Source of the DNA: Rotaria macrura
Taxonomy: Eukaryota; Rotifera; Eurotatoria; Philodinida; Philodinidae
Assembly: GCA_900239685.1 (NCBI GenBank)
Contig: OENT01000212.1
Span: 11,186-75,185 of the forward strand
Direction: 5' to 3'
DNA: 64,000 nucleotides
Under the pieces are notes generated by a model. The model was not told the DNA's origin, ran no database searches, and saw only the letters and a program-made list of their open reading frames with translations. Both the position numbers and the translations under genes were made by a program. Shown in pieces: positions 23,399 to 35,579 of this stretch. Numbering within the stretch: the first letter of the stretch is position 1; each line of letters opens with the position of its first letter.

Positions 23399-24843
23399 TC
23401 CAATATTTTTACACTCACAGCTACTAGTTATCAAGTAAGTGGATAGTGAAAACACTTAGCGTTACTATACATAACGTGAGTCTATGGTAACAGTTACTTC
23501 TTACCTCTAAGTATGATAAAAGTATTTTGGGCGAAAGAAGTGCAAAGGGAAGCTTTGGATAACTTTTGATAAATCCGTTCGTTCAGTTATGTCCAAAGCT
23601 TAGTTTTTGATTGAAGGCTAAATGTGAGGGAGAGTTTTGTTTTCATATATTAAACAGTGTTGAATACATGTGAAAGATCAAGATGTTCGAAAACAATGAC
23701 ACTCTATCAGTAATTGAAGCATTATCTTATCGCGAACGAAAATGATCAATCGAGAATTGTATTTGCGATTCATCAAATATTATTGAAGGATCTGAAATAA
23801 ATCGATGTTGATACAGTTGGTAACGCACTTAATCAAAATATATTGATTCTCATTCCAAAAAGTATCCACTGAGTATCTCTGTAAAGACAAATCTATTTCA
23901 GTTGCTTCAGTCTGATACCTTTTCAATTTTTTTCTCGTTCACATGTCTTACACTGAAAACAGAAATGATCTGAGTAATTGTTTTCCTACAGGGATAAAAT
24001 TGATTTTATTCGGTAATTTTCCTGTAAAATACCTTCGGATTCTGATTATGACAAGAAAATGCTGCTTACTTGATGACTTTATTTGCAACTAACCACTATT
24101 CATGTCAACATGGTCTGAAGCACTAATTAAAAATATTAATGTTAGACCCCTAGCCGAGATTGAAGACGAATGCCCTCTTGATGGTTTCATTCTCTAATAG
24201 CAGGTCTTTTGTAAAATGATCACGCAATTCCTAGATAATATCTTGTATCATTAATACAATAGTCAACAATTGTGTCAAGAGGTAGATTATTGGATGCATT
24301 TAGGATGGACGACTACACAAATCGCTATCTGTTGTAATATTCATGCAAGAAAATAATGAGTGTCAAGCGCAAAAGTATTTCCAGCTGCAAGTACGAAATT
24401 TCGGAATACACCTTTTCAGAACTTCATATTCTTCATGTTTAAAAACTATCAAAGAATAGCTTATGCGTGTATGTATAAATGACAAGCATTAATTACTTAA
24501 AAATATCTTTGAAACAATATGTTTTCGACAAGTCCATTAATAAAAATGAGGATAAGTCAAAATGTATCAAGAAACATGTTTCTCTTGAAAACGCTTTCGA
24601 CATAATCTCTTGTAATAACAAACAAAATAAGTTCTCTTATGTCTTTGCTTTTCTCAATTCCTTCCAACAGTTTGTGTAATGAAAATAGTCTAAAGTTCAT
24701 ATGAATACATTTTAGTCCTTGATTGTATTAGGTATGACCGCCAAAATATTTTACAATCCGATTATTTCTGATACGGTGTCATTTATCGATACTTGAAAAG
24801 CGTGTAACTAAATTAAAGTACTTGAACAGCCAAGTTAACGATT

Positions 24844-25434
24844 CTACAGAATAATACATGCATCATTTTTCTGTTTAGTGGTCATTTCATATGGAGCAGT
24901 TGATGCTAGCTTTATCACAACATGGCCAGAATAAGGAATAATTGTTAAGTGGTTTTTGTCGGCGAATTTTTCAACTTCTGGCTTTATTTTAGCTATTTTG
25001 TTTGTTGAATTATTTCCCATTCCTGTAATAACCGTCAGCTCTACTAAATTAGCTGAACGACACTGGTCTACTTTTCGTTGTAAATAGGTTAACGCTTCTG
25101 AAACGTAGAGGCCATGCAAATCAATAAAGTTATCGGGATGCCCTTGATTAAAATGCTTGAAAATCAGTTCTGCTGCTTGGTGATTTTTCTCGTTCATCCG
25201 TCTAAATAAATCAGCTTTTTGAATGGATAATTCTTTCGCTTGTGATTTATGTCCTAAGTGATATTCAACTTGAGACTGTTCGGATGCCGCTTTAGCTTCC
25301 TTTTGGAGTTGATGTGCTTGATTTCGCAATGATTGGGCTTGAGTAAGAGTATCAGGTTGGGCTGATGAAGATTCAGAATTCAAAGTCCAAGTGGGATTAT
25401 CATCATCGGTAAAAGTAGAGGATCGATTACCCAT
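24844..25434 (-). CDS. DUF1771-Smr domain protein with CaaX-like tail
   Basis: A single-exon 196-residue protein. Residues about 35-98 form a DUF1771-type helical region (RNQAHQLQKEAKAASEQSQ, then AKELSIQKADLFRRMNEKNH), directly followed by an Smr domain at about 104-176 with the hallmark FIDLHGLYVSEAL (DLHG 105-108), ITGMGNNS (TGMG 137-140) and GHVVIKL. In other eukaryotes this pairing occurs in NEDD4-binding-protein-2-like and yeast YPL199C-type proteins, whose Smr domains act on or bind nucleic acid; endonuclease activity here is inferred from the family. Two features are unusual. The protein begins MGNRSS, which could be N-myristoylated after methionine removal. It ends CIIL, a CaaX-type box whose final Leu would favour geranylgeranylation. 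Either would anchor a normally soluble nuclease-like domain at membranes. The start is the only in-frame Met before DUF1771 and is preceded by stops. Confidence 0.88.
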   Translation of the reverse strand: MGNRSSTFTDDDNPTWTLNSESSSAQPDTLTQAQSLRNQAHQLQKEAKAASEQSQVEYHLGHKSQAKELSIQKADLFRRMNEKNHQAAELIFKHFNQGHPDNFIDLHGLYVSEALTYLQRKVDQCRSANLVELTVITGMGNNSTNKIAKIKPEVEKFADKNHLTIIPYSGHVVIKLASTAPYEMTTKQKNDACIIL

Positions 25435-28400
25435 AGTTCAATTCAATCTACAAATCAAACGTATAAGCTGTACAACGATAGACTATATTTATAGTAAATA
25501 GCTTCCTTTACACACATGTTTAACACGAAGCAACCGTTATGGCAGGTGCATGCATGCTTCTTGAAACTTTGGAAAAGGATTCTAACTGATTTCTTAACAG
25601 CTCTGAACCAAGATACATCATACTTGGTTTTGTAGAGCTCATTGAGTTGCATCACATGACATATAAGAAATCAAAATTTTCTCAAACTTTATCGTGCGTA
25701 TGATTGTTGGCTTGTGCGTTGAGTGTGCAGAAGACTATTAAAGAAGAAATACACTGTTAATTTTCAGTGTCATTGTAGTTGAGCATAACGAATACTGCGA
25801 AGCAGAATATTTTCGTTCACATGATGATGTAGCTTGGCTTCCCTTCAGCATTGGTTGTGCTGTGCTTTTTGAAAGTTGAAAAAAAAACAAATAATCATAG
25901 AAGACAAAGTTTGCCATTCGTCGACTGGTCCTAAAATCATTCTGGGCAAATGAGCATTAATCACTTACGTAGACCTTGTACAAAAACTCGGTCTTCTTTA
26001 TGTAATGATCGATCGGAAGACGCAAAAAATATTTTTCTTTCATTGTCATATCCTTACAAGTCATGACAGAACACAAAAATGTGATATGTTTTAGTTCGAT
26101 GCCCTTATGCTAAATATTTCTTTTTCTTTCTTGCTTTCTTTTTCTGCTAGAATCTAGTATCGACAACACGCAATCAATGATATGTCAGTCGAAACCAGTC
26201 AATAGTATAACATCAGTTGAATAACAGTCACTCTCCATAAAATACCAACAAGCTTCCTTATCAGTGTCCCCAATGGCAAGTAACTCCGTGGAAACAAACT
26301 GGGAAGGCGACAGTTGGTCGCAGAGACAATTGTGCGCTACGATAATAAGTCACAATGTATGATCGGTCGCATATGTAACAGTACTGTAGTTCTTCTTCAC
26401 TTCCTCACAAAATTCATTCATTACATACGCGATTTCATGACATCGCACAGAGTGAGGACGATGAGAACATGTGAGAAATGAGGATGAATCCTGTCGAGTT
26501 GATAAGCAACATATCTTATTAGTTATTAGTGACTCAACATTTGGATTGGCCTCTTTAGTTTATCGAAATGTTGCGTATTTTCATGAACAAAAGTTCACAA
26601 CTTGTTCAGTCAGTGGTTGCGCATAGCGAACAGCAATCAGCAATTTTAGCTGTGTAAAATATCTTGATCTATGATTCGGGCCACAAAACAAAAATAGTAG
26701 CGGAGGTTATGATCGATGTATTTTTAAACGAAGACGTTTTCCTAGTTAAAATCAAGATCGATTAACAAAATAAAAAAATTCCAAAGTTTTTGTTAATTCT
26801 TTTAAGGATATGAATAGCTTATCGATAATGGCACGGCAAATCCAATTAAAAGCAAAAAATGTTGATTTCAGTTTGGATCTGACTTTGTCGTGTCTGAACC
26901 CACATCGACAGTCACAAACCCTTTACTTGTCTCGCATAGGTATTTTTTCAGGTTTTTTCTTTTTCTTTTGATAAAAAAAACACTAAGTGTGCATGAATAA
27001 AATAGAACTAATTATTTCTACTCTTCGCTTAACCAAAAAAGTCTTCTCATGTAAAGTTGAAAAAGAGAAAAATCACTTGATGCTGTAAACATCCTTTAAA
27101 TACCGAGCTAACAAAACCCCTCCAAAGAACAGTATGCAAGCAGAGAAACATTTGAAAAAGCACATCTAAACGCTTAAAAATCGAATAACAATTAAGGGTT
27201 TGGATGTGCTTATTATGGGCATACAGATTAGACAAGGTAAAAGGCATTAATGTTTATCCTCCATTTGTGATTTTTCCGTTCAGAAAGAATAAATGTCATT
27301 CAAATGGTGTTGATTTGTTTTTTCTCGCATGATACTGTCTTAAAATTCTATGGAAGTTGTGGGCCTTGATCTCATCCAATCTCTTTTAAATTATCAAGTA
27401 CATTCACACCTGACAAGAATCATGATATATGCCACTAGAGAGAGAGAGAGACTACAATATATAAATTAAGCAATTACTTATTAATGATGATGATTCAAGT
27501 AGACTTCAATCTTCCTGGTTCATTTGTCTCAGACAAATATTTTTTTTCAAAACTATCACGAATGAAAAAAAATTGTTTAGCTGCAAGTGAGATGTGTCAC
27601 GAGTGTAATAGAGAATCACTGTTTTACAATTATTTATGTTTTTTATTTTCATGGAAGTTGTTTCAAGCAAGTGAAACGAGTTATTTTATAAGGAACACAC
27701 TTTCATAGCCTTGAGACTGTCAACATGTGTAAAATTGAACACAAGCAGATGATTAAATGCACGTTTAACATTCCATAATACAATTTAAACTGTTTCGTGT
27801 TACAACTAAACAAAGATAAAAAGAAGTCATTGACTCGATATGAAATAGAATTAATAGATCGATCATATATGTTACTGAGGCATTTTTCATCAGCATAATC
27901 ATCGATTGGTTGACTATGCATACATTAAAGATGAATTATTTTGATCCAGAAATATATTTGAGAGCTTCATCGTGCAAATGATTACCGTTAACATAAATTG
28001 ATTCAATCGCTATGACTGAAATATGAAAAGTTAATCGTTGAAGCCTCAAAATTCAATGAAGTAATACAGTAAACTTTTCATCATGAGACAGATTTCAAAG
28101 AGAAAATCGAGCATTAGGTTGTAACGACACAGGAGACCTTTCGAAGACTTGCTACTTCGTGTCATAGAAATCATGTCAAGCTCTACTGTATAACGTTGAA
28201 AAGCTAACGAATGATAGGATTTTTGCTGTATTTTACCAAAGATCTCGTGAAGGTAATCAATTTATCGACATTTCGACAGTATAAGTTAGGTCTTGAAAAT
28301 ATCTATGCTATTAGAGTAAACCAATCTTTCTGTAAACACACCAATGTATTCGTGTAAGACGTATAAACAGCTTCTTTTGATCACTGTTTACCGTTGAACC

Positions 28401-30036
28401 TTCTTTCCACCTGTTTCGGATGATCAGCCTAAAATAAGATTGACGACATCTATTACAATTTCATAATGCTACAGGATGCATGTCCTCTAAGTATTTCTGG
28501 TTGATGGTTGACAACTGAAAATGAATATATTACACATAGAAAATACATAAATACTCTAGTCGTTGAATTTTTTCATAAAGTCGTCTATCGAGCATTTGAA
28601 TACGGATCGATATAATATCAATTATCGAACCGTCTCGTTAGAGTATCAAGATGATGAATACAGAAAGAATGTAGCACTTGTCAATCATATTCCGAAAAGT
28701 AGTTGCTATTGAAATGTTCATGATTAAGTATTCTTTTTCACCGTTAGTCATTTTCATCTTATCCGAATGTGTATCTTTGAATATGTTACTGTTCTCGTTG
28801 TCGTCCATGAGAATGATATTCTCATTGTCAGATAATGTGACGATGAATCTCTGATGTTATTTATATTGATGCTATGCTAGTTTTCGTGTGACTGATGGTA
28901 CAATAGTCACTTTCGCCAAAATGATGTACAAATCCACATTTTCTTCCTTGTATTTTGAATAGATCATTCATTTAAAGCCGATTTGATTCGTACATTGCAA
29001 TTGTTGGTAGTGATGCCTTTACTGTGTAACGTATTTGAAACCATTTACATAGTTGAATTGGAATGCTTCAAGTTACAGTTCATTCGAATATGAAATTCGA
29101 TACAAATAAATAATTCCGTCAAGTCACCGATTGGCTTTTTTCCAGCTTATTAGAAAATTTTCATAATCAAAAGAGGAGAAAATCTACGACGATAACGAAT
29201 GCTTTTCATTTATCTGATTATAATTAATTTCGTATATTTATTTTCACTATGAAGAATATGTCAATAACATTTAGAGGATTTAGGTATATCAAACTATATC
29301 TTCCCCAAGAACAATGATACTACAATACCCGTTCATTTAGACACAACTACACCAAAAATTATCTGAATCCTCTCATTATCTTTAATGATTAAAAATGACG
29401 AATGTTCATATTTCTATCGCTTTATGGATGATTGGGTAAAAACATATATGATTTTCACATGAATACATTTGTATAGATATGGCTTCAATGAAGAAAACCA
29501 AATATAGTTGTGACTGACAAGATGGTGTGAGAGTTGTTTTGAGCCCAGATTAGAAAGTATGAAGAAGACCGGAATCATCAAAGACACCGACATGCACGTC
29601 ACACACCTACATCCTCGATCTCTAATACTCGATTTATGAATAGTAAAAGCAGAAATCCTATTCCTTTCGGCCTTCTCCGATGTCGTTGCTACTTTCCCTA
29701 CTAAACAAATCATGAACCAACGACAAAACATAACATTATTGTATCAATTGTTAATCTTTAGGAACCATAAACGTTCGATCTTTTAAAATAAAAGAATTAA
29801 ATTCGAGAAGTATCACAAATGGTCACAGATTAACAACTATAAGACGTCTTCATCTGACAGGAGGGTATTAATTACGTTTCTTTTTCCAACGTAAAGCGAC
29901 AAATAACGCAATATAAAAATACAGCATCATATCCCATTGGGTGAAGACACGTGCAATAAAGAACAGAACGATGATATAAGCAGGGTGCATTCATGTATAA
30001 CAAAATACAAAAATATCAAAACAGTCAATTGACATA
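25435..30036. other. Non-coding spacer with one copy of a 426-bp repeat
   Basis: Upstream DNA of the Smr gene (minus) and of the ADP-ribosyltransferase gene (plus), which diverge from here. ORFs of 66-105 codons at 25455-25655, 27047-27247, 27484-27708, 27703-27921 and 29414-29731 carry no recognised motif. An (AG)7 microsatellite lies at 27437-27450. The dispersed repeat at 28492-28917 is listed separately. Confidence 0.45.
28492..28917 (+). repeat. 426-bp dispersed repeat, copy A
   Basis: This copy matches 38292-38717 in the same orientation, without indels and with about 18 differences by my count (about 96% identity). Homology fades quickly to the left. On the right it picks up again in short blocks (CACATTTT, AAAGCCGAT), so the duplicated unit was probably longer. 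No inverted ends or coding domain were recognised. A 36-codon ORF in copy B lacks its start codon here. Confidence 0.85.
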
Positions 30037-33000
30037 ATGGAGGAAGTAGTCAACAATAATTATCAAAGAGCATCGTTGTCGGTAAATATTGAAGAACTCG
30101 AAATTTTTAAAGTAATTTGGCTCGACAAAACATTCTCATATTCGGACAAGGTTCTCAATGCAAAGCTTCAATTTCAACATATCACACCTTACATGAAACC
30201 GTTTTTTAATGAACATGAATGCTTCGACTATATATTAAATATTGAAGAAGATAATAATATTCTGATTATTTCACTTGATTCCTTTAGTGATGTCGATATT
30301 ATTAAGAGAGCAGATTCACTCAGTCAGATCACATTTCTCTACATTATATCGTCGGTTTCTCAATCGGACAATGATGCTTATTCCGAAAACTGCTGCACTG
30401 TCTTCACTAACATCCAAGACTTATTAGTCAAAATTTCTAAAGATGTCGAGTTCTTTACTCAAAACACCACCAAATTTAATTTCTTCAAATCCCCAATAGA
30501 AAGTGGAAAATCGAGTACCGATCTGGCAAAGCAGTCGGCAAATTTTATATGGTTTCAATACATGTTAGAAATTCTTCTTAATGTTCCCGAACCAAACGAA
30601 GCGAGAAAAGAATTGATCGAATTTAGTCGATTATGCTATAAAGACAATAAAACTGAACAAGATAAAATCACAGATTTCGACTTAAACTATCAACCAGAAG
30701 ATGCAATTAAATGGTATACAAAAGATTCATTTCTTTCCCGTCTAGTGAATAAGGTTCTTCGAGCAGAAAGTATTGATTATATGTACAAATTACGTTACAT
30801 AATTGCTGATTTACACACTCAATTACTCATGCTTCACTGTGATTATGTTCAGTCGTTGATAGGTTCCAAACGTGTACCATACACATTGACGGTTTATCGG
30901 GGTCAATTTATGTCCAACCGAGAGTTAGATAAGTTGAAACGCAATCAGGGTGGCTACATATCGATGAATACGTTTTTTTCTACATCGGCAAATCGATACG
31001 TTGCATTACTATTGTCAGGACAAGGCGCTCAAAGACCTCAACTTGAGTCAATACTTTTCCAGATTGATATTCACACTGAAAAGTCTTCATTACCCTTCGC
31101 TGATATTCAGAAAATCAGTACGAAAGAATATGAAGAAGAAATTCTACTAGCATTAGGTGCTATTTTTCACATAGAATCTATCGAACTGAATGATAATACT
31201 TGGATCATAAAGTTAACACTCTGCAACCAAGATGCAATCGAAATAAGATCTGTTCATGATTTACTACCGATACTTCAAAACACAAGTCAAACGAGTGTTG
31301 CAGATTACGCTCGATGTTTATTTCACATGGGGAAGTCACATCGAGCAGTCGAAATATGTAGTAATGAAGTTCAATTGAAATCATCGACGCAAGCTTCGAA
31401 ATCTCTTGCTCTGTTGAATAATTTAGCTGTATACAGTATGGAGGGTGAGAATCCTGATTTTCAATTTGCGTCTAAGTACTTTAAAATGTGTGTCGATCTC
31501 ATTCCACATCAATATTTACCTGTGTCTGCGAGTATGTTGATCAACATTGCTACTTTATTTGCTCAGTACGGCTGGTATGAAAGTGCTCGACAGTTTATAC
31601 ATCAAATAATAACGATGATTGACTGTGAAATCGATGCTACTTATAGTGACGAAATGAGACGATTAAAAATGATGCTTTTTGCTTTGTCTTACATCACCTT
31701 GGGTACTATCTGCGGTAATCAAGACAGGGATAAAGAGGCTCTTGATTATTGTCAAACAGCTCTAAACATTTTTACAGGACATCTTGCATCGTCTGATGAG
31801 CGGTTCGGATGGATTTACTTCAGTATGGCTAATTTGTACTGTAAGCTAGGAAAATATTCTACTGCTTTGGAGTTTGGTCGAAAAACTCTCGCAATTTATT
31901 TGAAATGTTATCCTTCAGGTCATCCAAAGATTGCCAAGTGCTATTATTTCTTAGGTATGACCTACCTGAATCGTGGCGAGATTTCTAAGGCTTGGAAAGC
32001 AATGGATATGAATCTTGAGTGTTGCTTGAAAGAAGAACCAAAAAATCCAATCTCGGTGGGTCTATGTTATTATAATTTTGGTAATTTATTCTGCAAGACA
32101 AATTACGACGCAGAAGCACTTGCTTATTATTTTAAAGCGGAAGAAATGTGGCGTCAGCATTTACCTGAACACAATATGCTCTACAGTCAATTATATGCTT
32201 CTATCGGAGGACTCTATGATAGTGCAAGAGGGGATTTGATAACTGCGCGCAGCTATTTAGAAAAAGCATTAGAAGTTGAATTGAATCGCTTAAAGTCTAA
32301 TTCGCAACCTGATAGTAGTACTCTAGGACATGTTTACTTGGAATTTGGAAGAAACGATTGCAAGCTTGGTAATTTCAATGAATCCTTAATGTATTACGAA
32401 AAAGCGTTGATAATTTTCAAACGTAATTTGCCGCCCGCTCATGTAGACTTGTTTCATCTTTCGAGTTGTTTTGCTAAAAGCTATGGATGTCTGCACAATC
32501 ATGAAATGGCACTGTATTATTACGAACAGGCTCTTGATATTCTTCATCATTCAGAATTTGAATGTTTAAACAAGGAGGACGTTGGTGACACTTACGGAAA
32601 CATCGGAATGGTATACATGAGAAAAGGTTCATATCCAGACGCTATGTGTTATTTTGAAAAGGAATTGAGTATTAAGTTAGAAGTAATGACATCGGAATCA
32701 TCGGCTCTTATCACCACATATTCACATTTGGGTGTTGCTCATATGTCTTTGAGCAATTTTACTTTAGCACTTGAATACTTTCATCGAGCTTTGAACATCC
32801 GTAAAGTGGCATTGCCAAAATATGACGAAAAACTAGCCGACATTTATAATAATCTAGCAAGTCTCTATGTAAAAAGAGGAGATGTTGACCAAGCTCTTGA
32901 ATATGCCAAGTTATCATTAGAAGTTAGACAGAATGGCATACCTTCTGACCATACATCCCTTGCAAATGCTTATAATACTTTAGGTGGTATCTATGCAATG

Positions 33001-33681
33001 CGGCTCAACTACGATGAAGCTGCGAGAAACTATGAAGCTGCTCTGATTATATTTTCAAAACATCATTTTGATAAATCTCTAGTATTAGCTTCGATCAATG
33101 CAAATCTTGGTGGCTGCTACTATCGATTGAGAAAACTGGACCAAGCGACAGATTATCTTCAACAAAGTCTTACTATCCTAAGATCTATTTATGGTGAAAA
33201 TGATGATAGTCATTTTCAATTTCCGTTTGCATATAACATACTTGCTCATGTAAAGTGTGCTCAAGGGTTCATTGCAGAAGCCGAATATTACTGTCAGAAA
33301 GCATTTGATCTACAGTCAAGTGAATTATCTCCTGAAGATATCAGCACGGGTTTATCGTTCGAAACTTTCGGAATTATACACAATGCTCAAATGAAATACG
33401 AGACAGCTTTAGGCTATTTTCAAAAATCTGAAACAATTCTGCATCGTATTAATAATGAGCATCCAATATTGGTTCGAATATATCGAGCAATAGGATCTGT
33501 GTTTCACAAGCAAGGACAATATAGGAAATCTTTCGAGTATTATATCAAAGCAATCAAACTAGCCATCAAAGTACATTCGAAAAATCAAGCATTAATAAGC
33601 CAATTGAACTATGGACTCATTAGAGTGATGGATCATTTCTTATCACGTTCATTAATTGCACGATACTCAAAATTCTGTTGA
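30037..33681 (+). CDS. ADP-ribosyltransferase with C-terminal tetratricopeptide repeats
   Basis: A 1,214-residue single-exon protein without signal peptide, so cytoplasmic. The N-terminal 270 residues are a family-specific region. The catalytic domain of the arginine-specific mono-ADP-ribosyltransferase (ART) fold follows at about 280-400 and shows the R-S-E triad: R288 in TVYRGQ, the STS motif at 315-317 in NTFFSTSANR, and E366-E-E368 in KEYEEEILLALGAIF. Such enzymes transfer ADP-ribose from NAD+ to arginine (ExE type). From about 420 to 1190 there are some 17-18 tetratricopeptide repeats of the roughly 42-residue kinesin-light-chain spacing (e.g. ALEYAKLSLEVRQ, AARNYEAALIIF), a scaffold for binding partners or substrates. 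ART-TPR fusions are expanded in bdelloids. Stops precede the chosen start, which sits in an AT-rich leader. AATAAA occurs at 33845-33850. The frame is intact and all catalytic residues are present, so it is probably active. A fossil relative lies at 47.7-50.0 kb on the other strand. Substrate unknown. Confidence 0.9.
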   Translation: MEEVVNNNYQRASLSVNIEELEIFKVIWLDKTFSYSDKVLNAKLQFQHITPYMKPFFNEHECFDYILNIEEDNNILIISLDSFSDVDIIKRADSLSQITFLYIISSVSQSDNDAYSENCCTVFTNIQDLLVKISKDVEFFTQNTTKFNFFKSPIESGKSSTDLAKQSANFIWFQYMLEILLNVPEPNEARKELIEFSRLCYKDNKTEQDKITDFDLNYQPEDAIKWYTKDSFLSRLVNKVLRAESIDYMYKLRYIIADLHTQLLMLHCDYVQSLIGSKRVPYTLTVYRGQFMSNRELDKLKRNQGGYISMNTFFSTSANRYVALLLSGQGAQRPQLESILFQIDIHTEKSSLPFADIQKISTKEYEEEILLALGAIFHIESIELNDNTWIIKLTLCNQDAIEIRSVHDLLPILQNTSQTSVADYARCLFHMGKSHRAVEICSNEVQLKSSTQASKSLALLNNLAVYSMEGENPDFQFASKYFKMCVDLIPHQYLPVSASMLINIATLFAQYGWYESARQFIHQIITMIDCEIDATYSDEMRRLKMMLFALSYITLGTICGNQDRDKEALDYCQTALNIFTGHLASSDERFGWIYFSMANLYCKLGKYSTALEFGRKTLAIYLKCYPSGHPKIAKCYYFLGMTYLNRGEISKAWKAMDMNLECCLKEEPKNPISVGLCYYNFGNLFCKTNYDAEALAYYFKAEEMWRQHLPEHNMLYSQLYASIGGLYDSARGDLITARSYLEKALEVELNRLKSNSQPDSSTLGHVYLEFGRNDCKLGNFNESLMYYEKALIIFKRNLPPAHVDLFHLSSCFAKSYGCLHNHEMALYYYEQALDILHHSEFECLNKEDVGDTYGNIGMVYMRKGSYPDAMCYFEKELSIKLEVMTSESSALITTYSHLGVAHMSLSNFTLALEYFHRALNIRKVALPKYDEKLADIYNNLASLYVKRGDVDQALEYAKLSLEVRQNGIPSDHTSLANAYNTLGGIYAMRLNYDEAARNYEAALIIFSKHHFDKSLVLASINANLGGCYYRLRKLDQATDYLQQSLTILRSIYGENDDSHFQFPFAYNILAHVKCAQGFIAEAEYYCQKAFDLQSSELSPEDISTGLSFETFGIIHNAQMKYETALGYFQKSETILHRINNEHPILVRIYRAIGSVFHKQGQYRKSFEYYIKAIKLAIKVHSKNQALISQLNYGLIRVMDHFLSRSLIARYSKFC

Positions 33682-35579
33682 CAGTGATTAATCAATATTT
33701 CGATAGAACTGTCTGAATGCGAACACAGATTTTAAAAAGATTTGTCGTTGGAACCCTTTGCGGGTCTGAAGTGAGGAACTTAGAATCCCTGACCGTGATG
33801 AATTTATGATATATTGTCAGAAGTATTTTTAAAACAAAGTATCAAATAAATCAGAATTATTAGAATTTCTAAAGCAATTTCTAAGGGTGGCCTAAAATTT
33901 TATTTTATCAAAATCTCATATTTGCAATTGACTTTCTATCAATGTATATTTTTATTGGTCGATAGATCTTCAATATAAAACTTCTATTTACTTAATAATA
34001 ATAATATTTATACGATGAACGTTAAAAATAAAGAAATATTAAAAATCTGTTAGCACAATCCATGCGTGATTCAAATGTGAAACACGATGGAGTCGTTCTT
34101 ACTTCCCCCCCCCCCCAAAAACAAAAATACTATTCTTTGCCTCTGTATACTGGTGTACATTTTTTCATCATAACTTATTTTCCAATATATAACTTCAACG
34201 AAGGACTTCTATGGATGGTGTGGATGTAGGTGCCAAAGAATTACGATGAGGATCTTCTCTTTGCCCACATACCCTGCTCAACTAAGTAGATGTTAGTCAT
34301 TTTAATTTTGAATCGATAAGAAATTAGCACTTGAAAAATCAAGTCCACAGTTTTGTAGAGCGATGATGTCTTTATCAAATGTGTTGAAAAGTCAATTTTA
34401 AAAAGATTTGAAGCGTCTGAAACAAAACTGAACCATTTATTATGCGCCATCCGTTGCTGGACTGACAGCTGCAATTCGGGTCTCTCAAGAAGCTTTATAT
34501 TTTTATAGAAATCAAATATTCACATTGAAATATTTTCCGCAAAAAGCCTTCGTCTTTTTTTGTTATCTAGTTCATGAAAATAGATTATGTTTTAATTGAA
34601 ATGATAGCAGTTTTTTAAACAGATAGTTTCACAAACTTCGTGATCAAACAAAGAAATGAAGTTAAAATATATTGATTTTATGATAAATGTTTGTGTTCGA
34701 GATATACGATGATGATTCGTTTCTTACTCGTTGAGTTACATATTTATGAATATATGTTGACACCAATCATGAACTACTTTCAGGTTTTATTTCGTCTGCC
34801 GTGACGATCATAACGATTTCTTCGATAGGTGTAGCCATAATTGAGTTAATTGGAATATTCTCTTTTCTCGACGCATAACTAATATGTACTGTGATCGTTT
34901 TCAATTTCGCTCATGTAGTTCAATTGGAAGTTATATATTGAACGACTAATGAGTGTTCATTTTCTCGCGCTCTTTACAAATGATTTTCGACTTGATTGCA
35001 AATATTAGACAAACTAAAAACAGAGTACTGACGTCAACTTACATCAATGATTCATGTACACATGATGATTGTGTATCATGACAAAGTGACGCATCAAATT
35101 TGGAAAATTCAGAAAAAAAATGTCTTATTTAACGAGGAAGAACAAAAATGATTGGAAGAGATAAATAAAAACTCAAACTTTCACCACAATTGCAGCAAGA
35201 ATGTAAATAAAGCGTAAATATTTTTTGTTCTTTCTTCTCGTATGGGCTTTTTGTTCGTGTGTTTGAGAATTACAGTAAAGAATTAGATGAAAGAAAAGTC
35301 AATATTATGATAATACATGAAATTAAATGGAAGAAATTTATTCTGAATGGTAATTGTTGATACAGGTATTTGCATCATGGAACATGATAAGGGTTGCTTT
35401 CAGAATTCAGCAATCAGTAAAAATTCAAGAAGATAAAGAGTGGGTGTTGGATTAGGTTGTGATTATAACTTATTTAGTAAATGACACCGACACTTCTCAG
35501 TATCCTTTTCCAATTGTGATCGTTAGAGGGTCATAACGTCACCTCTTCTATCAATGAATTCTTTCGATTTATCGCTAAA
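33682..35579. other. Non-coding spacer
   Basis: 3' flank of the ADP-ribosyltransferase gene followed by AT-rich DNA. A run of twelve C occurs at 34105-34116 and a weak G-rich stretch (GGTGTGGATGTAGGTG) near 34215. The 77-codon minus ORF at 34241-34474 has no known motif. Confidence 0.45.

Larger units (their letters stand above)
20985..24843. other. Non-coding spacer with three telomere-like G/C pairs
   Basis: No gene is supported. A 91-codon ORF (21387-21662) has no convincing homology. Telomere-like inverted pairs at 21125-21160, 22421-22459 and 23286-23398 are listed separately. A 66-codon ORF (24479-24679) lacks motifs. Confidence 0.45.
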
